Below, piece after piece: positions 1 to 6,823 of a stretch of DNA of 11,079 nucleotides. The translations under genes and the position numbers were made by a program. The notes under the pieces were generated by a model that was not told the origin of the DNA, ran no database searches, and saw only the letters and a list, made by a program, of their open reading frames with translations. This DNA is from Bacteroidales bacterium. GTDB taxonomy: Bacteria; Bacteroidota; Bacteroidia; Bacteroidales; FEN-979. Location: positions 1 to 11,079 of the forward strand of contig JAFGNY010000057.1 of NCBI GenBank assembly GCA_016926765.1. The letters run 5' to 3'. Within the stretch, counting starts at the first letter, position 1; each line of letters starts with the position of its first letter.

Positions 1-799
1 CCAGCAACTCTTCGATGTTGATTTTCCGGATCTGCTTAAAACTCAGCTCTCCGTTAATCCACCTGATCATCGGAGGAACCGTGAGTACCTTGGTGTTGTA
101 TTTCAGACAAAGATCCACAAGTTGTTCCCGTTTCACCGGGTCAAACCGCTGGATAGAGAGGATGACATGCGCAATGGTGTTGGTTTGCAGGAGGTTTTCG
201 AGCTTGTCGGGCCCGATGATGCCGATCCCCTCCAGCTTTTTTCCGGATTTCGCCGGGTCATCGTCAATGAACGCAAGTACTTTGTATTTGGTCCCGGCAT
301 CTCTGTCGAGGACACGCTTCGCAGTTATCCCGCCTTCCCCTGCGCCATAAATGATCACGTTGACCTTTGAACGCAAGGGATTCTGAAACTCCAGAAAGGC
401 TATTTTAACCACCATCCTGAAGGTGATCATGCCAAAGGTACTGGCGAGAAGGTCGATGATGATGATGGAGAAAGGAATAAAAAAGGTATGATTGTAAAGA
501 TAGGTACCGATGTTGGTCAACCCAAACCAGATACTCCCTGCCAGCAGGGTAAAGAGAACCCGAAGGGCATCGGCCGTGCTGGTATGCCGTACGATACCGG
601 CATACGATTTTGCGATCAGAAATGAGATGGCCCGGATAGCCAGCATATAGAACAGGATCTGCGGAAGAGGCTCCAGTTCCACCCGGGGAATATCAAAATT
701 GAACCGGAGCAGGTAAGCGATGATTACTGCGGTAAAAACGATCAGCATATCGATCAGAAAAATCAGCCAACGGGGAGTGTTTTGTCGCAGGTTTATCAT
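1..799 (-). CDS. CapD/FlaA1-type polysaccharide biosynthesis NDP-sugar dehydratase/epimerase, N-terminal part (3' end beyond window)
   Basis: This is a minus-strand reading frame with no stop from the ATG at 799-797 to the window edge, giving 266 codons. Hydrophobic segments at about residues 11-31, 45-64, 81-97 and 106-127 predict four membrane helices. They are followed by a Rossmann-type nucleotide-binding region: VNVIIYGAGEGG, with the GxGxxG glycines at 152-157, then VLAFIDDDP at 174-182 and a conserved VPP at 241-243. This order (four helices, then a CoA-binding-like Rossmann domain) is typical of membrane-bound CapD/FlaA1/PglF-type enzymes. These convert UDP-GlcNAc-like sugars for capsule, O-antigen or glycan synthesis at the inner face of the cytoplasmic membrane. 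The catalytic SDR domain should follow KINIEELL and lies outside the window, so exact substrate and activity cannot be judged. No strong Shine-Dalgarno precedes the ATG. The gene diverges from gcvT, with 96 bp between the start codons. Confidence 0.9.
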   Translation of the reverse strand, partial: MINLRQNTPRWLIFLIDMLIVFTAVIIAYLLRFNFDIPRVELEPLPQILFYMLAIRAISFLIAKSYAGIVRHTSTADALRVLFTLLAGSIWFGLTNIGTYLYNHTFFIPFSIIIIDLLASTFGMITFRMVVKIAFLEFQNPLRSKVNVIIYGAGEGGITAKRVLDRDAGTKYKVLAFIDDDPAKSGKKLEGIGIIGPDKLENLLQTNTIAHVILSIQRFDPVKREQLVDLCLKYNTKVLTVPPMIRWINGELSFKQIRKINIEELL

Positions 800-804
800 G
801 CTGA

Positions 805-812
805 CAAAGTTA
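805..812 (-). promoter_or_regulatory. Candidate Bacteroidetes -7 element for the CapD-like gene
   Basis: Read on the minus strand, the bases give TAACTTTG, a full match to the Bacteroidetes -7 consensus TAnnTTTG. No convincing -33 TTTG is visible. The element lies only 5 nt upstream of the ATG at 799. If it is used, the message would be almost leaderless or translation would begin further in. This is a motif match only. Confidence 0.35.
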
Positions 813-823
813 TTATTTTTTTC

Positions 824-831
824 TATTTTTG
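824..831 (+). promoter_or_regulatory. Candidate Bacteroidetes -7 element for gcvT and the downstream run
   Basis: The bases read TATTTTTG, a full match to TAnnTTTG, inside a T-rich stretch. The -33 half is poor: CTGACA near 801 is the only candidate at about the right distance. Initiation a few bases downstream would give a leader of roughly 55-60 nt before the gcvT ATG at 896. This is the only good promoter candidate upstream of the plus-strand genes, so it may drive the whole run. Confidence 0.45.
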
Positions 832-845
832 CACCGGTTCCGAAT

Positions 846-874
846 GACACTCATCCGAACGACCCTCATCACGA
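846..874 (+). repeat. Imperfect tandem 15-mer in the gcvT leader
   Basis: Two adjacent copies with a period of 15 nt begin GACACTCATCC and GACCCTCATCA. They lie in the short untranslated leader just before gcvT. The region is too short and lacks the conserved core needed for a glycine riboswitch. It may be a protein-binding site or chance. Confidence 0.3.
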
Positions 875-895
875 TGAACCTCTAATTATTTTCCG

Positions 896-1984
896 ATGAA
901 ACAAACCGCTTTTACAACATTCCATGAAGAACTTGGAGCCAAAATGGTTCCTTTTGCCGGATATACAATGCCGGTCCAATATGAAGGAATTAATGTCGAA
1001 CACGAAACCGTTCGCAACGGTGTTGGGGTGTTCGATGTATCCCATATGGGTGAGTTCTGGGTTAAAGGCCCAAAAGCCCTTGACTTCGTTCAATGGGTTA
1101 CATCGAACGATGCCTCCAAACTGGTAGATGGGAAGGTTCAATACTCCTGCTTCCCGAATGACCAGGGAGGAATCGTAGACGACCTGCTGGTATACCGGAT
1201 TGACGGAGAGACTTTTCTGCTGGTAGTGAATGCTGCCAACATCGATAAAGACTGGGCGTGGTGCAATCAGCAGAATAAAATGGGGGCGAACCTGTACAAT
1301 GCTTCCGATGAGATCGCCCAACTGGCAGTGCAGGGGCCGAAAGCATTGGAAGCCATGCAGCAGCTTACTGACACACCCATCACCGATATGGAGTATTATA
1401 CCTTCAAGAAGCTGACTTTTGCAGGGGTGAAGGATATCATCCTCTCCACAACAGGATATACCGGTTCGGGTGGTTGTGAGATTTATATGGCAAATGAAGA
1501 TGGCCCGAAGATCTGGCATGCCGTGATGGAAGCCGGTGCTAACTACGGGATCAAACCCATCGGACTGGCAGCCCGGGATACCCTCCGGCTTGAAATGGGA
1601 TTCTGTTTATACGGAAACGATATCAACGATACTACCTCACCCATTGAAGCCGGATTGGGATGGATCACAAAATTCACCGACGGGAAAAATTTTATCCATA
1701 AGGATGCGTTATTAAAACAGAAAAAGGAAGGAGTCTCCCGGAAATTAATCGGTTTTGAGATGATTGACAAAGGGATTCCCCGGCATGACTACGAAATTCT
1801 GGATGCATTTGGGAAGACCATAGGAGTGGTTACCAGCGGAACGATGGGCCCGGCTGTAAAAAAAGCGATCGGAATGGGATACGTACCGGTTGCTTATGCT
1901 CATGAAGGTGATGAACTATTTATTAAAATCAGGGATAAAGCCCTGAAAGCCAAAGTGGTGAAATTTCCGTTTTATAAATCATAA
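896..1984 (+). CDS. gcvT: Aminomethyltransferase, glycine cleavage system T protein
   Basis: The 362-residue product is the usual length for bacterial GcvT. In the glycine cleavage system this cytoplasmic enzyme takes the aminomethyl group carried on lipoyl-H protein, releases ammonia and transfers the one-carbon unit to tetrahydrofolate as 5,10-methylene-THF. Family hallmarks are visible: LGAKMVPFAGY (13-23), MPVQYEGI (25-32), EHETVR (35-40), FDVSHMGE (46-53) and GGIVDDLLVY (91-100), which contains the aspartates of the folate site. STTGYTGSGGCEIY near 183-196 belongs to the folate-binding GCV_T domain. The C-terminal GCV_T_C barrel covers roughly 275-358 and includes VTSGTMGPAVKKAIGMGYV. 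The start is clear from homology to known N-termini. No strong Shine-Dalgarno is seen. gcvH and gcvP are absent here, so the system is encoded in more than one place, as is common in Bacteroidota. The next gene starts 11 nt after the stop. Confidence 0.97.
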   Translation: MKQTAFTTFHEELGAKMVPFAGYTMPVQYEGINVEHETVRNGVGVFDVSHMGEFWVKGPKALDFVQWVTSNDASKLVDGKVQYSCFPNDQGGIVDDLLVYRIDGETFLLVVNAANIDKDWAWCNQQNKMGANLYNASDEIAQLAVQGPKALEAMQQLTDTPITDMEYYTFKKLTFAGVKDIILSTTGYTGSGGCEIYMANEDGPKIWHAVMEAGANYGIKPIGLAARDTLRLEMGFCLYGNDINDTTSPIEAGLGWITKFTDGKNFIHKDALLKQKKEGVSRKLIGFEMIDKGIPRHDYEILDAFGKTIGVVTSGTMGPAVKKAIGMGYVPVAYAHEGDELFIKIRDKALKAKVVKFPFYKS

Positions 1985-1995
1985 TAACCTGAATC

Positions 1996-2811
1996 ATGAC
2001 AACGATCGTTAGCAGATTGAAATCTTTTGGATGGCAACAGTTTGTTATTGTCACACTTGTTGCTCTTGTTGCGGTAAGTTTCGATTCCTGCAAATCCTCA
2101 GGAAAACTCACACGCAAGGAAAAGAAAGCTCAGATAGAGATGTACAAACAGAAGATGAGAGAAATCATCAATGGAACCACAAAGATGACCCTTGAAGAAC
2201 AGGAAAGGGCTATTTCTGACGCTATCAACAAACATTTTGGTGATAATGAGCTGAATGAACTCATCTTACAGGCTCAGCAAATCAACAAAGCAGCTTATGC
2301 CGAGCAGGATAGGATCCGGGAAGAAAAGGTTGCCGTTGCGCGAAACAAACTTTACGACCTGCTGGTCAACAAACAAAATCTCTCTGCTGATGAGCTCGAA
2401 GAAGAGATGAATAAAATCAAAGCCCAAAACCTGGGCAACAGTGAAATCGATGAACTTCTGGCCCGGCTGGAGACAAAAATCAATGATATGCGGAAATCTG
2501 CCTCGTTGGAGATGACATTGAAAACAAAGCTTGAGAGTTCGTTTCAGTCCATCGCAGATGCCTCACGGAGCGGAAATACCAGTATGGCAAACAGCCTGAT
2601 TGAGTCGGCCCTCAACTATTTTACCGCCCCCGATGTGCCGGTGCTGATCATTATCAGCCGGGAGGGAAGTATTGTGGATTACGACAAGCCTACTACCATC
2701 AATAGCTACCTGAACTTCATTAAAGATCAGAAAGAGAGCCGGAATAACGTGGATTCGTATCGACTGGATACAGCAGGAAAAATTACCGAACTGGATTTAA
2801 TTAAAAAGTAA
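1996..2811 (+). CDS. Helical, probably lipid-anchored exported protein of unknown function with a duplicated 65-residue unit
   Basis: The function of this 271-residue protein is not recognised. The N-terminus has a basic stretch, a hydrophobic core (about 16-29) and FDSC with Cys32. This is a degenerate lipobox followed by KSS, plausible for a Bacteroidetes lipoprotein, though an ordinary membrane anchor is also possible. The middle is highly charged and predicted helical. Residues 49-98 and 114-163 align without gaps at an offset of 65, matching at G82/G147, E85/E150, E88/E153, L89/L154, E68/E133 and E70/E135, which indicates an internal duplication. The C-terminus (about 180-271) begins with a helical stretch and contains VPVLIIIS, VDYDKPTTINSYLNF and a final ITELDLIKK. 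It resembles part of an NTF2-like domain (inference). The gene starts 11 nt after gcvT and ends 4 nt before the next gene, so co-transcription is likely. Confidence 0.85.
   Translation: MTTIVSRLKSFGWQQFVIVTLVALVAVSFDSCKSSGKLTRKEKKAQIEMYKQKMREIINGTTKMTLEEQERAISDAINKHFGDNELNELILQAQQINKAAYAEQDRIREEKVAVARNKLYDLLVNKQNLSADELEEEMNKIKAQNLGNSEIDELLARLETKINDMRKSASLEMTLKTKLESSFQSIADASRSGNTSMANSLIESALNYFTAPDVPVLIIISREGSIVDYDKPTTINSYLNFIKDQKESRNNVDSYRLDTAGKITELDLIKK
2140..2484 (+). repeat. Internal protein duplication (two ~50-residue helical units, period 65 residues)
   Basis: The two copies are encoded at about 2140-2289 and 2335-2484. At the protein level they share KMREII versus KLYDLL and GDNELNEL versus GNSEIDEL in exactly the same register. 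The similarity is at amino-acid level; DNA identity is not obvious, so the duplication is old. It may form a pair of helical hairpins. Confidence 0.6.
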
Positions 2812-2815
2812 ATCG

Positions 2816-3391
2816 ATGAAAAAAACACTCGTTTTATTTGGCCTTTTATTGCTTTCAGCCGGCCTTTTTGCTCAGGCGGATGATGACCTCTCTCCGCAAC
2901 GAAAACAGGCTATTGACAGCTTAGCCCTGGAAAAAGTAAGGGACCTCAGCAAGTATATCAGCATCATCGGAAATAAAGATACACCCTGGTCGGAAGCCCA
3001 GCGGGTGATCGAACGGGCAGTGGAGCTTTTTATGCCGGGAAGCGAAATGGGCGTTTCATCCCTCTCACGTCCGGAAGTTCATTACTACAAGATCCGTGAG
3101 TATTTCGACAGACTGATGCAACTGAACTATGACCGTGTAGTGATCGAATGGTACAAAATACAGTATGTCAGTGATCTGGAGCGCCAGCCTGATGGAACTT
3201 ATGTGGGGGTTATTACGGTGTTTCAGCGTTTTCAGGGCTACGACAAAGAGAAAGGACTCATTTACGAAGACACTACAAAAAAGGATATTACAGTCTATGT
3301 AAAACGGAAAGAGACACAAATCGGTGGCCGTTTGATCGGCTTCTGGGATGTGTTGCTGGGAGATATCCGGGTCAAAGAAACCTCGAAGTAA
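2816..3391 (+). CDS. Small secreted protein, predicted NTF2-like domain, unknown function
   Basis: The 191-residue product has a clean signal peptide (MKKT, hydrophobic 5-17, cleavage near AGLFAQA at about 19-21), so it should be periplasmic or further exported. The mature part has a helical stretch (about 27-75), then YYKIREYFDRLMQLNY and alternating strands (RVVIEWYKIQYVSDL, TYVGVITVFQRFQGY, KKDITVYVKR). Helices followed by a curved sheet suggest an NTF2-like (cone-shaped alpha+beta) fold. The pattern of an 'aYl' helix, a 'v.iewy' strand and a 'Y.gvitvfqrF.G' strand runs parallel to the N-terminal region of the LRR protein encoded at 4302-6812 (YKDVQAYL, KFEYQVQDV, TYFKVTANRSLKG), which suggests they share this domain. 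No catalytic motif was identified. The protein is rich in charged residues and has no cysteine. The gene starts 4 nt after its upstream neighbour and is followed by a strong hairpin. Confidence 0.85.
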   Translation: MKKTLVLFGLLLLSAGLFAQADDDLSPQRKQAIDSLALEKVRDLSKYISIIGNKDTPWSEAQRVIERAVELFMPGSEMGVSSLSRPEVHYYKIREYFDRLMQLNYDRVVIEWYKIQYVSDLERQPDGTYVGVITVFQRFQGYDKEKGLIYEDTTKKDITVYVKRKETQIGGRLIGFWDVLLGDIRVKETSK

Positions 3392-3403
3392 CTGACAACT
3401 CTG

Positions 3404-3457
3404 ATGAAAATGCAGGATGCAGACGACCCACTTCACGCTGCATGCTGCATTTTTCAT
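3404..3457 (+). terminator. Long hairpin with A and T tracts inside the gene run; possible attenuator or partial terminator
   Basis: Arms 3404-3422 and 3438-3457 pair over 18 base pairs, with one G-G mismatch and one bulged T around a 15-nt loop. The left arm carries AAAA before the GC-containing stem and the right arm carries TTTTT after it, the layout of an intrinsic terminator that could work in either direction. It starts 12 nt after the stop of the small secreted protein and ends 24 nt before the next ATG. No promoter was found between it and that ATG, so complete termination here would leave the next genes unread. Confidence 0.6.
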
Positions 3458-3481
3458 ATCCTAACCTGCTAATTCCTGGCT

Positions 3482-4312
3482 ATGAAAAAATTACCGGTCA
3501 TCCTGATCCTACTCATCAGTTCATTCATTTCTTACACCCAGGTTCGTACCTACCTGGGAGACGAATCGATGTTGTACGCTCAAACCAAACAGATCAATCA
3601 GTTTTACCGGAGATTCAACGGTGAGGAAGATGTTACCGGAAAACGACTCTATGAAACCAACGTGGATTACCATTCCACCAAGCTGCGTACGAAATACCTC
3701 AATATCCTGTTTGACCTTTCAAGTCCCTTAATCACCAAGGATGCCAAAGAAATTTTTATCCTGGATGTGAATAACAAAAAAACTCCCCTCTTTCTCGATT
3801 TTCATTCCAATGACTGGTTTGCAGAAGTGAGTTCCGAATTTACTTACAACCGCCAACCCCTTCATGTGCTGCTCTATTTCAAACTGGAAAAAGAGCGGCA
3901 GGGATATAAATGGGTCCTTTCCAATGTGTATTGCAGCGCATTCGAACACTATTTCAATCACGTGGGGGATAGCATCAGCGGAGAAAATTTCCTTCACCCG
4001 ATGAGCCATGAGCTGGACTTTATGAATTTACGTAAAATGTTTGCGACTCCTGCCAACATAGGATATTACATCGAAAAAGAATACCATCCCGATCCGCTTA
4101 CGCTGTTCCTGAAAGAGTACAAAGATGGAAATCTGAAGTTTGTCTCTACGAACCATGTAAAATTTCACTTCTTTCAGATCCCAAACTGGTACTTCGAGGT
4201 CGCCTATTTCAATCGCTCCCAAAACAACTCAGGATGGCTGATCTCAAACCTGGTCAGAATCAATGATCAGGAGAAAAAAGAAATCATCAGGAATTATACC
4301 CATGAAAATTAA
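3482..4312 (+). CDS. Secreted protein of unknown function (276 residues)
   Basis: A signal peptide is clear: MKK, a hydrophobic stretch at 4-16 and likely cleavage near SYTQ at about 17-20. The mature protein is rich in aromatic residues. Recognisable stretches are QINQFYRRFNGEED, then RTKYLNILFDL, alternating strand-like segments (LHVLLYFKLEKE, GYKWVLSNVYCSAF), MSHELDFMNLRKMF, and a final half with strands VKFHFFQIPNWYFEVAYF and GWLISNLVRI. The first half could be another NTF2-like unit (helix, then repeated strands), but the match is weaker than for the gene before it. No enzyme motif is seen. The start was chosen because it begins the signal peptide. The 3' end overlaps the start of the LRR gene by 11 nt, which suggests translational coupling. 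The preceding 90-nt gap carries the hairpin. Confidence 0.83.
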   Translation: MKKLPVILILLISSFISYTQVRTYLGDESMLYAQTKQINQFYRRFNGEEDVTGKRLYETNVDYHSTKLRTKYLNILFDLSSPLITKDAKEIFILDVNNKKTPLFLDFHSNDWFAEVSSEFTYNRQPLHVLLYFKLEKERQGYKWVLSNVYCSAFEHYFNHVGDSISGENFLHPMSHELDFMNLRKMFATPANIGYYIEKEYHPDPLTLFLKEYKDGNLKFVSTNHVKFHFFQIPNWYFEVAYFNRSQNNSGWLISNLVRINDQEKKEIIRNYTHEN

Positions 4313-6812
4313 CAGTTACCTTCTTTTCTTAGGATTAACGGTCGCCACTCTGTGTATGGCTCAGAATCCGGTATTCGGGCAAAAAAAGAGTACGGGAAAA
4401 ACCACAGCAAAGACCGATGAACCCAAGGCATCTTCCATTCCTTCAGAGGAGATGGAAGTTTACAGGCAGCAGGCAAACCAGATTGTAAAATTTCTGGAGA
4501 GTACCCTGAATTTCCTTGCCGACAAGCAAAATACCGTGAAGGAGAAAGAGACGATCATTAATGACAGTTACCTGAAATTCTTTTGGAACAAAGAGGTACA
4601 GGTTGAAGACGACCTCGATACCAAACGGCTTGTTCCCCTGTATAAAGATGTTCAGGCTTACCTTACGGATGTCGATTTTTTCTTCAAAGGGGCGAAGTTT
4701 GAATACCAGGTTCAGGATGTGAACGTAATGAGCAACCATGCCGGCCAAACCTATTTCAAGGTTACAGCCAACCGCTCCCTGAAGGGTCTGACCCTTGATG
4801 GAGATTCGGTGAATACCAATCTGGTCCGCTATATTGAGATCAACTACGACGAGAACAAGAAACAGATCAAGATCGTGAGTATTTATTCGACGAAACTCAA
4901 TGAAAAGGAGGATCTTAGAAACTGGTGGAATGCTTTGTCACAACAGTGGCATGAGATCTTTGGCAGGAATCTGAAGGTGGACGAGGGGTTGATGCTGAGC
5001 CAGGTTGAAAACTACAACGATACCGTCGCGATCGTCGAAGGCAATCCGGTCCCTATCAGGGATTCAAGGATCTACGGGCTGTTTCTGCAGATTGCAGACA
5101 GTAAAACCCTCGACTTGTCGGGCAATCAAACCGTGACGGACCTGGAACCGCTGACGAAACTTTCCAATCTCATTACGCTCAACCTTTCAGGGACTCCGGT
5201 ATCCGACCTGATGCCGCTCAGAAACCTCAATTCGTTGGAGAACCTGAATCTTTCTGGCACACGGGTGAATACCCTTGAACCTCTCAGGTATTGCAACCAT
5301 ATCCGGGAGTTGAGACTGAACAACACCTCCCTTACCGATCTTTCCATCCTGGTCAGCTTTCCGATGCTGGAGGTTCTGGATATTAGCTCGACAGGGATTT
5401 CAGATCTGAAACCGCTTACGGAACTCTATCAGATGAGGATGCTCCAGATGAACCAGACAATGGTGAAGGACTTATCCCCACTGGCCGGATTGACAAAACT
5501 TGAGACCCTCGATTTCTCTGACACACCGGTTACCTCCATCGACGCACTCAGAAGCCTGGATGCACTTGAGTCGGTTACCTTTAACAACACCCGGGTAAAT
5601 TCCCTCGAGCCTCTTGCCGCGCTTCCATCCCTGAGAAAAATCTATTGTGACCAAACACAGGTGAAAAAAGATAAGGCCGTTCAGTTCATGATCGACCATC
5701 CGGGAGTGGTTGTCAGTTTTGCCTCTTCCGAACTGGAAGCATGGTGGCGACAAATGCCGGAGGAGTGGCAAAAGGTGTTCTTTCTTTACAGGACTCTCAC
5801 TAATCCGCCGACCCGTGAACAATTACATGGCTTGATGACCATCGACAGCCTGAATATTAACGGCAGAACCCTGATCACCAATTTGAATCCCCTTACCGAG
5901 TTGCCCCGACTTAGATGGCTGGATTGCTCCATGACACCGGTAACTTCACTGGATCCATTGGATGATCTTCTCAACCTTGGCTACCTGAATGCAAAATCTA
6001 CTGGTATTACTTCGGTTGTACCGATTTCGGCCTTGGCAAACCTGAAGTTTCTTGACCTGGAAAATACAAAAGTCACGGATATCTCCCCCCTTACAAGGTT
6101 AACCGGAATGGAACTGATCCTGGCTGATAATTCAGGGATCACCCAGAGTGAAGCGAATGATTTTATGACAAGGAATCCGGGTTGCCTGGTGATCAGCCAG
6201 ACCTATGAAAATACATCCTGGTGGAAATCCTTGCCGGCTATATGGCAGGATGTGTTCCGGCAGGCTGTAGGATTTAAACAGGAACCTGATAAATTTCAGT
6301 TGCAACAGATCGCAAACCTGAAAAATCTGGTGATCAAAGACGATCAGTCGATCTCCTCTCTTCAACCGGTAGTATTTCTCTCTCGTTTGGAAGAACTGCG
6401 TTTTTCGGATACAAAAATTACTACGCTGGAACCTCTGAGCAGGATGACCTGGCTAAAGAAGTTGGGGTTTTCGAAAAATGCCATCAGCGATCTTACCCCG
6501 TTAGCCGGTCTGACCGGCCTGGTGGAAATTGATGCGGAAAATACGCAAGTTGAGGATTTGAAACCGATAGAAAACCTTGCGAACCTGGAAGTCCTGAAAC
6601 TCTCCGGCACACCGATAAAAAACATCAAATATCTGGCAAATCTGAGGAAACTGGAGGTATTTGAAATTTACAATACCAAAATCAGCAACATCGATGTGCT
6701 GAATGGGATGAAAAACCTGAAATCAGTAAAAATATTCAATACGAGAATTTCATCCAAACGGATTGAGAAGTTCAAAACCGAACATCCGGGATGTAAAGTG
6801 TATGACTACTAA
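4302..6812 (+). CDS. Secreted multi-module leucine-rich-repeat protein
   Basis: The ATG at 4302 (836 residues) is preferred because it begins a normal signal peptide (MKINSYLLFLGLTVATLCMA, cleavage near 20-26). The longer frame from 4263 would add RRKKKSSG in front and overlap the upstream gene further. After a Lys/Thr-rich linker, about residues 45-200 form a helix-plus-strand domain (KFLESTLNFLADKQ, YLKFFW, YKDVQAYL, KFEYQVQDVNV, TYFKVTANRSLKG, RYIEINYD) that appears NTF2-like. Three tandem modules follow. Each opens with a Trp-rich helix (WW at 208-209, 481-482 and 640-641; pattern WWxxLPxxWQxVF). Each continues with 22-residue LRRs of internalin/SDS22 type (LxxLxLxxTxVxDLxPLxxLxx) and closes with a PG-containing cap (HPG 466-468, NPGC 625-628, HPGC 828-831). 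Repeat numbers are about 9, 5 and 7. Such LRRs form protein-binding solenoids. The partner is unknown. Confidence 0.9.
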   Translation: MKINSYLLFLGLTVATLCMAQNPVFGQKKSTGKTTAKTDEPKASSIPSEEMEVYRQQANQIVKFLESTLNFLADKQNTVKEKETIINDSYLKFFWNKEVQVEDDLDTKRLVPLYKDVQAYLTDVDFFFKGAKFEYQVQDVNVMSNHAGQTYFKVTANRSLKGLTLDGDSVNTNLVRYIEINYDENKKQIKIVSIYSTKLNEKEDLRNWWNALSQQWHEIFGRNLKVDEGLMLSQVENYNDTVAIVEGNPVPIRDSRIYGLFLQIADSKTLDLSGNQTVTDLEPLTKLSNLITLNLSGTPVSDLMPLRNLNSLENLNLSGTRVNTLEPLRYCNHIRELRLNNTSLTDLSILVSFPMLEVLDISSTGISDLKPLTELYQMRMLQMNQTMVKDLSPLAGLTKLETLDFSDTPVTSIDALRSLDALESVTFNNTRVNSLEPLAALPSLRKIYCDQTQVKKDKAVQFMIDHPGVVVSFASSELEAWWRQMPEEWQKVFFLYRTLTNPPTREQLHGLMTIDSLNINGRTLITNLNPLTELPRLRWLDCSMTPVTSLDPLDDLLNLGYLNAKSTGITSVVPISALANLKFLDLENTKVTDISPLTRLTGMELILADNSGITQSEANDFMTRNPGCLVISQTYENTSWWKSLPAIWQDVFRQAVGFKQEPDKFQLQQIANLKNLVIKDDQSISSLQPVVFLSRLEELRFSDTKITTLEPLSRMTWLKKLGFSKNAISDLTPLAGLTGLVEIDAENTQVEDLKPIENLANLEVLKLSGTPIKNIKYLANLRKLEVFEIYNTKISNIDVLNGMKNLKSVKIFNTRISSKRIEKFKTEHPGCKVYDY
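4923..6812 (+). repeat. Three tandem WW-helix / LRR / PG-cap modules within the LRR protein
   Basis: Module 1 covers about residues 208-475, module 2 about 481-635 and module 3 about 640-836. The repeated order is a helix with paired tryptophans, a short spacer helix, a run of 22-residue LRRs and a cap ending in (H/N)PG(C/V)xV. Most LRRs carry Thr where many families have the ladder Asn. The modules differ in LRR number, consistent with duplication followed by gain or loss of repeats. Confidence 0.8.
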
Positions 6813-6823
6813 AAATTGGACGC

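Noticed and set aside
15..370. Plus-strand open frames at the left edge
   Set aside because: They are antisense to the minus-strand CapD-like gene, whose membrane helices and GxGxxG motif are clear.
832..895. Glycine riboswitch upstream of gcvT
   Set aside because: The leader is only about 60 nt and lacks the conserved paired core of the glycine aptamer. The only regularity is a weak 15-mer tandem repeat.
869..1519. 216-codon minus-strand open frame antisense to gcvT
   Set aside because: It lies entirely opposite the unmistakable gcvT coding frame, its translation has no recognisable domain, and it has no start context. It is a shadow of gcvT.
4263..4301. Earlier start for the LRR protein at 4263
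   Set aside because: It adds 13 residues (RRKKKSSG-type) in front of a complete signal peptide and increases the overlap with the upstream gene. The ATG at 4302 is better.
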